Below the pieces are notes generated by a model. The model saw only the letters and a list, made by a program, of their open reading frames with translations, did not search any database and was not told the origin of the DNA. This document shows, piece by piece, positions 1 to 4,502 of a stretch of DNA of 7,131 nucleotides. Source of the stretch: Candidatus Pullichristensenella stercoripullorum. GTDB lineage: Bacteria; Bacillota; Clostridia; Christensenellales; Aristaeellaceae. Numbering within the stretch: position 1 is the first letter of the stretch; the number at the start of each line of letters is the position of its first letter. The translations under genes were made by a program, and so were the position numbers. Location of the stretch: assembly GCA_018712885.1 (NCBI GenBank), contig DVGE01000288.1:1-7131 (forward strand). Direction: 5' to 3'.

Positions 1-31
1 CCTCCTTTATTCTGTCTGTGGCCTTATTATA
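1..31 (-). promoter_or_regulatory. Candidate -10 box and Shine-Dalgarno for a gene beyond the left edge
   Basis: Read on the minus strand, positions 31-26 give a perfect TATAAT and positions 7-1 give AAGGAGG, a full Shine-Dalgarno sequence. Their order and spacing (about 18 nt between them) fit a promoter with a short leader for a minus-strand gene starting just outside the window, downstream of the LysR gene. No convincing -35 hexamer is seen 16-18 bp upstream of the -10. An imperfect hairpin (35-52, GAAG/CTTC plus CGC/GCG with one bulged A) lies in that spacer and could be an operator. The Shine-Dalgarno is clear; the promoter is tentative. Confidence 0.45.
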
Positions 32-104
32 CCTGAAGACGCGTCGCGCTTCCGTGATGAAGTCACCAAATGGCGTTTGCTTTCAGAATAAGTCTAAAAC
101 TGTT

Positions 105-1001
105 TCACTCGTTTGAAATCTTTTGGATAAAACGCTGCAATGCCGGATTGTCGTTGTCCCTGCGCCAGGCGATCAGGATCTCCTCGTTTTCCTCTTCTCC
201 GGAAAGCGGGAGGAAAACGACGTTTTCCGTGCCGATATCCCACGGATGAGAGTAGCCCGGCACGATGGAAATTCCCTCTTCCGCCGCCACCATCATCAGG
301 ATACTCTCCATGTCGTTGGAGCGCAGGATGATGTTGGGCTGATATCCCGCACGCTGATAGAGGCTGATATAAAAAGCGTCGCCGAAGGAATTGCCCGTAC
401 CCGAAGGGGACATGTAGAGGATATTTTCCTGCTTGAGCTCCCTGCGGGTCAGCTCCTTTCGCCGGGCGAGCGGGTGATCCGCATAAAGCGCGACATACAG
501 CGGCACGCGCTCAAAGACCCGCAGCTCAATCGCCTCTTCCTGGCGGATATTCGTGCTGTCCCAGGTGAAGATCACATCGTATTCCCCGTGGAGAACGCCG
601 GAGGCCAGCATGTCGGTGTCGCAGCGGTAACACGAGATCAGCACATTGGGGTATTCCTGATGAAAGCCGCGCAGGTGCTTGGGGAGGTCGCTGTGCTCAT
701 AGCCCTTCGTGTACCCGAGGCGCAGCTCGCCCTCCAGCCCGACCGATGCCTCGCGGATGCGCGCCAGCGCCACGTCCATTCGCCCGAGGATCTCCCGGGC
801 TTCCTTGAGAAATACCTTGCCCGCCGGCGTCAGCGAGACCGGGCGGCTGTTGCGGTCGAACAGCTTCGCGCCGACGTTTTCTTCCAGCGCGTGGATCTGC
901 TGGGTGATCGCCGTCTGCGAAATGTACTGGCTCGCAGCCGCCCTGGTAAAGCTGCCGTTCTCCGCAACGGACACAAAGTAGCGCAGTTGGTTCAGGTTCA
1001 C
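105..1001 (-). CDS. LysR-type transcriptional regulator
   Basis: This is a cytoplasmic DNA-binding regulator of the LysR family. The N-terminus (about residues 1-60, starting MNLNQLRYFVSVAENGSF) is the standard LysR winged helix-turn-helix, with the typical A-A-x-x-x-x-I-S-Q-x-A-x-T-x-Q-I pattern and the F-D-R-x-x-R-x-x-x-L-T-x-A-G end of the domain. A linker helix follows, then a periplasmic-binding-protein-like effector domain (about 90-295). The length of 298 aa is normal for the family. I chose the GTG at 1001-999 because a GGAGGG Shine-Dalgarno (1013-1008) sits 6 nt upstream; an upstream in-frame GTG at 1019 would put that site inside the gene. It is divergent from the ABC operon and shares its promoter region, so self-control and control of the transporter are likely. 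The effector cannot be read from sequence; a link to amino-acid supply is inference from context. Confidence 0.93.
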   Translation of the reverse strand: MNLNQLRYFVSVAENGSFTRAAASQYISQTAITQQIHALEENVGAKLFDRNSRPVSLTPAGKVFLKEAREILGRMDVALARIREASVGLEGELRLGYTKGYEHSDLPKHLRGFHQEYPNVLISCYRCDTDMLASGVLHGEYDVIFTWDSTNIRQEEAIELRVFERVPLYVALYADHPLARRKELTRRELKQENILYMSPSGTGNSFGDAFYISLYQRAGYQPNIILRSNDMESILMMVAAEEGISIVPGYSHPWDIGTENVVFLPLSGEEENEEILIAWRRDNDNPALQRFIQKISNE

Positions 1002-1035
1002 TGGATTCCCTCCAGACACTTTATAAGTTTATCTT

Positions 1036-1064
1036 ATTATAGTATGCAAATGTTGAATTTGCAA
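1036..1064 (-). promoter_or_regulatory. Sigma-A promoter of the LysR gene
   Basis: On the minus strand the -35 is TTGCAA (1064-1059), the spacer is 17 bp and the -10 is a perfect TATAAT (1041-1036). The start of transcription would fall near 1029, leaving a short leader before the GGAGGG site. The -35 hexamer is palindromic and is also the -35 of the opposite promoter. The two polymerases therefore cannot bind at the same time. Confidence 0.75.
1045..1063. promoter_or_regulatory. Probable LysR operator: 7-5-7 inverted repeat
   Basis: TGCAAAT (1045-1051), GTTGA, ATTTGCA (1057-1063) form a perfect 7-bp inverted repeat with a 5-bp gap. This dyad has the size and AT-rich symmetric look of the LysR recognition site (T-N11-A class). 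It lies in the divergent intergenic region where LysR proteins usually bind and overlaps the shared -35 at 1059-1064. Binding here could repress the regulator gene or direct polymerase one way. Assignment to this particular LysR protein is inference. Confidence 0.6.
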
Positions 1065-1087
1065 TCCCGCTTCGGAGAGTGTATAAT
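1059..1087 (+). promoter_or_regulatory. Sigma-A promoter of the ABC transporter operon
   Basis: TTGCAA (1059-1064), a 17-bp spacer and a perfect TATAAT (1082-1087) form a strong housekeeping promoter facing right. Transcription should start near 1094, giving a leader of about 460 nt before the first gene. The first part of that RNA (about 1093-1128) can fold through TGCCTT/AAGGCA and nested AAGG/CCTT pairings ahead of the T-box. Confidence 0.82.
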
Positions 1088-1312
1088 AACTATGCCTTTA
1101 AGGGCGAATGAAAGCGCCTTCCAAGGCAGTTGTTTGATAGGAAGAAATGCGTTTGAGCAGAAAGAGTAGCTGGGAAAACGCCTTCAGAGAGATGCCGGCC
1201 GGTGCGAGGCATTGGACTATTTCAGTGAAGTTCATTCTGCGAGCGGTGTGTTGAACCGACAGTAGGCACAACGGGTGCGACCGTTACATCGCCAGGACTT
1301 TTGACCCCATGA

Positions 1313-1373
1313 GCGCCGGCCGGTAAGGCGGCGTGGAAGCAATGTGCAATCCGAGCTGCGCGCCCGCCGGCGC
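1313..1373 (+). other. Structured GC-rich insertion in the T-box linker
   Basis: Between the stem III-like hairpin and the antiterminator lies an unusually long stretch (about 1286-1419). It is dominated by GCGCCGGC (1313-1320) pairing with GCCGGCGC (1366-1373), an 8-bp stem enclosing about 45 nt. A smaller hairpin follows, GGGC (1401-1404)/GCCC (1410-1413). T-box leaders usually have a shorter linker here. No coding signal is seen. Whether it is a docking domain, a spacer or an unrelated insertion is unknown. Confidence 0.55.
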
Positions 1374-1444
1374 GAAAAGAAGGATGGTCGTGCCTCCGAT
1401 GGGCGCGAAGCCCGATGAGGCATGTGCCGCAAGGCGGATGCGAA

Positions 1445-1476
1445 ACAGAGTGGTAACACGAACATCTCGTCCCTGT
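1445..1476 (+). promoter_or_regulatory. T-box antiterminator with 7-nt tRNA acceptor-end bulge
   Basis: Helix A1 pairs ACAGAG (1445-1450) with CCCTGT (1471-1476), with one A-C mismatch. The bulge is exactly seven nucleotides, TGGTAAC (1451-1457), matching the T-box consensus TGGNACC. Helix A2 pairs ACG (1458-1460) with CGT (1468-1470). The NCCA end of uncharged tRNA would pair with UGGU at 1451-1454. Its 3' strand is the 5' strand of the terminator, so the two folds exclude each other. Confidence 0.9.
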
Positions 1477-1511
1477 ATTCGATGGGTACAGGGATTTATC
1501 ATTGCTTTTTT
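1470..1511 (+). terminator. T-box leader terminator
   Basis: TCCCTGTA (1470-1477) pairs perfectly with TACAGGGA (1487-1494) around a 9-nt loop. TTTATCATTGC and then six T residues (1506-1511) follow. The uridine-rich stretch is interrupted, and the pure T-run starts 11 nt after the stem, so it is a weaker or delayed terminator than usual. Forming this hairpin breaks the antiterminator. Confidence 0.75.
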
Positions 1512-1532
1512 CATCCCGCGCGGATGAAAAAA
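1506..1532 (+). repeat. Perfect 11-bp inverted repeat between the terminator and the first gene
   Basis: TTTTTTCATCC (1506-1516), loop CGCGC, GGATGAAAAAA (1522-1532) is a perfect hairpin. Its 5' arm includes the T-run that should serve the upstream terminator, and it ends 12 nt before the GGAGG of the first gene. It is not a normal terminator, since no T-run follows it. It may act as a read-through or RNA-stability hairpin once transcription has passed. Confidence 0.7.
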
Positions 1533-1557
1533 TAGATATTCTGTGGAGGTTGGGACC

Positions 1558-2472
1558 ATGAAAAAGACAATCACATTGCTGACGGCCCTTTTGCTGATGC
1601 TCGCCGTGTGCTGCGGCGCCTGCGCGGAGAGCTACTCCGTCGGCATCTGCCAGCTGATGGTGCACGACTCGCTGGATCAGGCGACGCAGGGCTTCACCGA
1701 CGCGCTGACGCAGGAGATGGAAGCCGCCGGACATACGGTCGAGATCGACACGCAGGTCGCGGGCGACGCCAGCCTCTGCACCACTGTGGTCAATGCATTC
1801 AACGCCAAGCGGGTTGATCTGATCATGGCGAACGGCACGCCTGCGCTGCTGGCCGCCGCCAACATGACGACCGAGACCCCGATCCTGGGCACCTCCGTCA
1901 CCGACTACGCCGACACCTTCGCCGGCGAGATTCCCGCCAACGTGACCGGCACCTCCGACGCCGTCCCCTTCGCGGAGCAGGCGCAGATGATGATCGACAC
2001 GCTGGGGCTGGTTGAGGGCGATCCGGTGGGCGTGCTCTACTGCACCAACGAGTCCAACTCGCTGATCCAGTACGAGGCCGTCAAGGCGCTGTTCGAGGAG
2101 GCGGGCATCGTCGTGAACGCCTACACCTTCTCCGAGACGACCGAGCTGCAGGCCGTGGCGACCTCCATGGCCAACGAGTGCAAGGCCGTGTACATCCCCT
2201 CGGACAACACCGTCGCCGCCAACGACTCCATCGTCGGCACGATCTGCACGGAGAAGAACGTCCCCGTCTACACCAGCTACGGCGGAACCATCTGCTATGC
2301 CAGCCTGGCCATCGACTACTACCAGCTGGGCTACGAGACGGGTCTGATGGCCGCGGACATCCTGATCAACGGCACGGCTCCCGCCGACATCGAGATCATG
2401 ACCCTGACGCCCGCCGTTGCCTACAACGAGGAACTCTGCGCGCAGCTGGGCATCGAAGTCCCCGCCAAATAA
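1558..2472 (+). CDS. ABC transporter substrate-binding protein, TrpX-like (ABC_sub_bind family)
   Basis: This is the extracytoplasmic receptor of an amino-acid ABC importer. Residues 1-23 form a signal peptide: MKK, a hydrophobic stretch, then C-C-G-A-C-A before E24. A-C-A is an acceptable signal peptidase I site, and the cysteines do not form a good lipobox. The mature part matches the ABC_sub_bind (COG2984) family: I-C-Q-L near residues 30-33 followed by H-x-x-L-D-x-A-x-x-G-F, then T-P-A-L-L-A-A-A, P-I-L-G-T-S-V-T-D-Y, N-V-T-G-T-S-D and a C-terminal L-G-I-E-V-P. The length of 305 aa is normal. I chose the ATG at 1558 because GGAGG (1545-1549) lies 8 nt upstream; a GTG at 1543 would include that site. 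It is first in a three-gene operon under the T-box. The family is best known for tryptophan transport; here the leader suggests phenylalanine or another aromatic amino acid. Confidence 0.92.
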   Translation: MKKTITLLTALLLMLAVCCGACAESYSVGICQLMVHDSLDQATQGFTDALTQEMEAAGHTVEIDTQVAGDASLCTTVVNAFNAKRVDLIMANGTPALLAAANMTTETPILGTSVTDYADTFAGEIPANVTGTSDAVPFAEQAQMMIDTLGLVEGDPVGVLYCTNESNSLIQYEAVKALFEEAGIVVNAYTFSETTELQAVATSMANECKAVYIPSDNTVAANDSIVGTICTEKNVPVYTSYGGTICYASLAIDYYQLGYETGLMAADILINGTAPADIEIMTLTPAVAYNEELCAQLGIEVPAK

Positions 2473-2508
2473 CTCCCGACAAAAACCTGAGATTGGAAGA
2501 ATTGCGAT

Positions 2509-3432
2509 ATGGCTTTTCTATACGCACTGCCCGGCGCCATCGCGGAAGGGCTGATCTGGGGCCTGATGGGCATCGGCGTCTACATTTCCTATAAGATACT
2601 GGACATCGCGGATCTGACGGTCGACGGTTCGATCTGCACGGGCGCCTGCGTCTGCGCGATGCTGCTGGGCAGCGGCGCGCCCGTGTGGGTCGCCGTGCTC
2701 GCGGCAATGCTGGCAGGCGCGCTGGCCGGCGCCGTCACGGGGCTTCTGCACACCGCGCTGGGCATTCCGTCGATTCTGGCCGGCATCCTGACGCAGCTGA
2801 TGCTCTATTCCGTGAATCTGTTCATCCTGGGCGGCAAGTCCCTGGTCGCCATCGACCCGAGGGCGAACGACCTGTGGGTGCACATGAGCGACAATCCCGC
2901 CTCCATCGGGGCGATGCTGATCCTGGTCACCGTGGTGATCCTCTGCCTTTGGCAGTTCTTCTACACGGAAATCGGGCTTACGCTCAAGTCGACCGGCGAC
3001 AATCCCGACATGAGCCGGGCGCAGGGCGTCAACGTGAAGCTGAACAAGGTCGTCGGCCTGTCCATCGCCAACGGCATCGTCGCCCTCGCCGGGGCGATGC
3101 TCGCGCAGTACAAGGGCTCCGCCAACATCAACGATGGGCGCGGCGCCATCGTGATCGGGCTCGCCGCCATCTTCATCGGCCTGTCCGTGTCCATGAAGAT
3201 CAAGCCCAACTTCGTGGTCAGCCTGATCGGCGTGCTGGGCGGCGGCGTGATCTACTACATCGTATACAACCTGGTCATCCTGATGGGTCTGAAGACGGAC
3301 TATCTGAAGATGCTCTCCGCGATCATCGTGACGATCTTCCTGGCGGTTCCGTATTTGAAGGGCGAATACTTCACAAAGCGCAAGCCCCTGCAGCCCTGGA
3401 AGACTGCGAATGGAGGCGGCGGAAATGCTTAA
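2509..3432 (+). CDS. ABC transporter permease, TrpY-like (BPD_transp_2 family)
   Basis: This is the membrane-spanning subunit of the importer, with 307 residues and about eight to nine hydrophobic segments (roughly 10-30, 42-56, 58-82, 88-108, 133-152, 180-201, 213-226, 233-257 and 266-283). It matches COG4120-type permeases: the N-terminal I-A-D-L-T-V-D-G-S motif (33-41) and the cytoplasmic coupling loop S-T-G-D-N-P-D-M-S-R-A-Q-G-V (161-174), which contacts the ATPase. It starts 36 nt after the receptor gene. The ribosome site is only GGAAGA (2495-2500), weaker than those of its neighbours. The C-terminal tail N-G-G-G-G-N-A is encoded by the DNA that supplies the next gene's Shine-Dalgarno, and the stop lies inside the ATPase gene. 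Permease identity is solid; substrate is inferred from the operon. Confidence 0.93.
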   Translation: MAFLYALPGAIAEGLIWGLMGIGVYISYKILDIADLTVDGSICTGACVCAMLLGSGAPVWVAVLAAMLAGALAGAVTGLLHTALGIPSILAGILTQLMLYSVNLFILGGKSLVAIDPRANDLWVHMSDNPASIGAMLILVTVVILCLWQFFYTEIGLTLKSTGDNPDMSRAQGVNVKLNKVVGLSIANGIVALAGAMLAQYKGSANINDGRGAIVIGLAAIFIGLSVSMKIKPNFVVSLIGVLGGGVIYYIVYNLVILMGLKTDYLKMLSAIIVTIFLAVPYLKGEYFTKRKPLQPWKTANGGGGNA

Positions 3433-4213
3433 GATCACCGACCTGCAAAAGACGTTCAACCCGGGGACCGTCAACGCAAAGACCGCATTGAACGGCCTGA
3501 ACCTGTCGCTCGCGGACGGCGACTTCGTCACCGTGATCGGCGGCAACGGCGCGGGCAAGTCCACCCTGCTCAACGCGATCGCGGGCGTGTGGAAGCCGGA
3601 CTTCGGCACGATCGAGATCGACGGCGTGGATGTGACGCGCATGCCGGAGTTCAAGCGCGCGCAGTTTCTCGGCAGGGTCTTTCAGGATCCCATGAAGGGC
3701 ACCTCGCCCGACATGGAAATCGCCGAGAACCTGGCCATTGCCTCCAAGCGCGGAGCAAAGCGAAGATTCGTGCGCGGTGTCAGAAGGGCCGATCGGGAAA
3801 AGTACCGCGAAATGCTGGCCTCCCTCGAACTCGGGCTGGAAAACCGCCTGTCGACCAAGGTAGGATTGCTCTCGGGCGGCCAGCGGCAGGCCATCACGCT
3901 GCTGATGGCGACGATGAACCGCCCCAAGCTGCTGCTCCTCGACGAGCACACGGCGGCGCTCGACCCCAAGACGGCGGCCAAGGTGCTCGAATTGACGGAT
4001 CAGATCGTTCTCAAAAATCATCTGACGACGCTGATGATCACGCACAACATGCGCGACGCCATCGCCCACGGCAACCGCCTGATCATGATGCACGAGGGGA
4101 ACATCCTCCTCGACGTCTCCGGAGAAGAAAAGAAAAACCTCACCGTCGAACAGCTGCTGAACCTCTTCACCCAGGCCAGCGGCATCGTAAACGACCGCAT
4201 GGCGCTGAACTGA
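3425..4213 (+). CDS. ABC transporter ATP-binding protein, TrpZ-like
   Basis: This is the cytoplasmic ATPase that powers the importer, 262 aa. The full motif set is intact: Walker A G-G-N-G-A-G-K-S-T (39-47), Q-loop Q87, signature L-S-G-G-Q (149-153), Walker B L-L-L-L-D-E (169-174), D-loop L-D (179-180) and switch histidine H207. A basic stretch at about 108-124 (K-R-G-A-K-R-R-F-V-R) lies before the signature, as in COG1101 proteins paired with ABC_sub_bind receptors. I chose the ATG at 3425 because GGAGG (3412-3416) lies 8 nt upstream; the in-frame ATG at 3410 would overlap that site. The gene overlaps the permease stop by 8 nt, which suggests coupled translation and fixed subunit ratio. No clear factor-independent terminator follows it. 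Confidence 0.95.
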   Translation: MLKITDLQKTFNPGTVNAKTALNGLNLSLADGDFVTVIGGNGAGKSTLLNAIAGVWKPDFGTIEIDGVDVTRMPEFKRAQFLGRVFQDPMKGTSPDMEIAENLAIASKRGAKRRFVRGVRRADREKYREMLASLELGLENRLSTKVGLLSGGQRQAITLLMATMNRPKLLLLDEHTAALDPKTAAKVLELTDQIVLKNHLTTLMITHNMRDAIAHGNRLIMMHEGNILLDVSGEEKKNLTVEQLLNLFTQASGIVNDRMALN

Positions 4214-4461
4214 ACACCCCTCCGGCCATTTGTCAAGCCGCATGGACTTGTCAGGAAAAATTACGTCCGGAAATGCAGGGATTTTGTGCGACAGTCAATG
4301 TTCATATAAATGCAAGGCGACTCATGGATTCGTGCAATTTTTGGGCGTATACAGTTCGTAAACCTCGAAAAATGAAGGATGTCCATGAACACGAAGAAAA
4401 TTTTCTGAATTGACATGTATAAATTAACGCGATTGCGCTGGGAGACGGCGGCTTTCAGGAG

Positions 4462-4494
4462 TATAATGGCACAAATTCAGGGAAATAAGGGAGG
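4462..4494 (+). promoter_or_regulatory. Candidate promoter -10 and ribosome site of the dipeptidase gene
   Basis: A perfect TATAAT (4462-4467) sits about 35 bp before the start codon, and AAGGGAGG (4487-4494) lies 8 nt before GTG. No good -35 is found at 16-18 bp; TTGCGC (4433-4438) is 23 bp away and TTGACA (4410-4415) is 46 bp away, so the promoter may need an activator. The rest of 4214-4502 is more AT-rich than the genes and shows no strong hairpin or gene. Confidence 0.45.
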
Positions 4495-4502
4495 CTATTC
4501 CT

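Larger units (their letters stand above)
1150..1511 (+). promoter_or_regulatory. T-box riboswitch, probable Phe specifier (UUC)
   Basis: This tRNA-sensing leader RNA controls the ABC operon by antitermination. Stem I landmarks in order are AGTA (1165-1168), CAGAGAG (1185-1191), and a distal hairpin ATGCC (1192-1196)/GGCAT (1208-1212) whose loop contains the conserved GTGCGA. The descending side ends at GAAG-TTC-ATTCTGC-GAGC. A stem III-like hairpin follows, AACGG (1270-1274)/CCGTT (1281-1285), then a long linker, a hairpin at 1420-1441, the antiterminator and the terminator. I read TTC (1231-1233) as the specifier because of its distance from GAG and the purine after it. The lower part of stem I could not be drawn with confidence, so the exact triplet is uncertain. 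The bulge UGGU expects a tRNA with A73. That fits tRNA-Phe and argues against Trp or Ser, whose bacterial tRNAs carry G73. Confidence 0.9.

Noticed and set aside
123..1169. Long plus-strand open frame opposite the LysR gene
   Set aside because: It is antisense to a clear LysR gene, has no ribosome site or recognisable domain, and runs through the divergent promoter region. It results from the GC-rich codon use of the real gene.
1213..1215. TGG as a tryptophan specifier in the T-box
   Set aside because: It sits immediately after the distal hairpin of stem I, too far from the GAG motif to be in the specifier loop. The UGGU bulge also disagrees with the G73 of tRNA-Trp.
1222..1734. Several minus-strand open frames across the leader region
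   Set aside because: The stretch is explained by the T-box leader RNA on the plus strand. None of the frames has a Shine-Dalgarno or a known domain.
2518..3654. Long minus-strand open frame opposite the permease and ATPase genes
   Set aside because: Its His/Arg/Asp-rich translation is typical of antisense reading of GC-rich genes, and it crosses two well-supported genes.
4385..4408. Seven-codon frame MNTKKIF with AAGGA upstream, as a leader peptide
   Set aside because: There is no attenuator-like hairpin after it, and it lies upstream of the best -10 box for the dipeptidase gene.
4410..4423. TTGACA next to TATAAA upstream of the dipeptidase gene
   Set aside because: The two hexamers are only 2 bp apart, and TTGACA is 46 bp from the good TATAAT, so they do not form one promoter.
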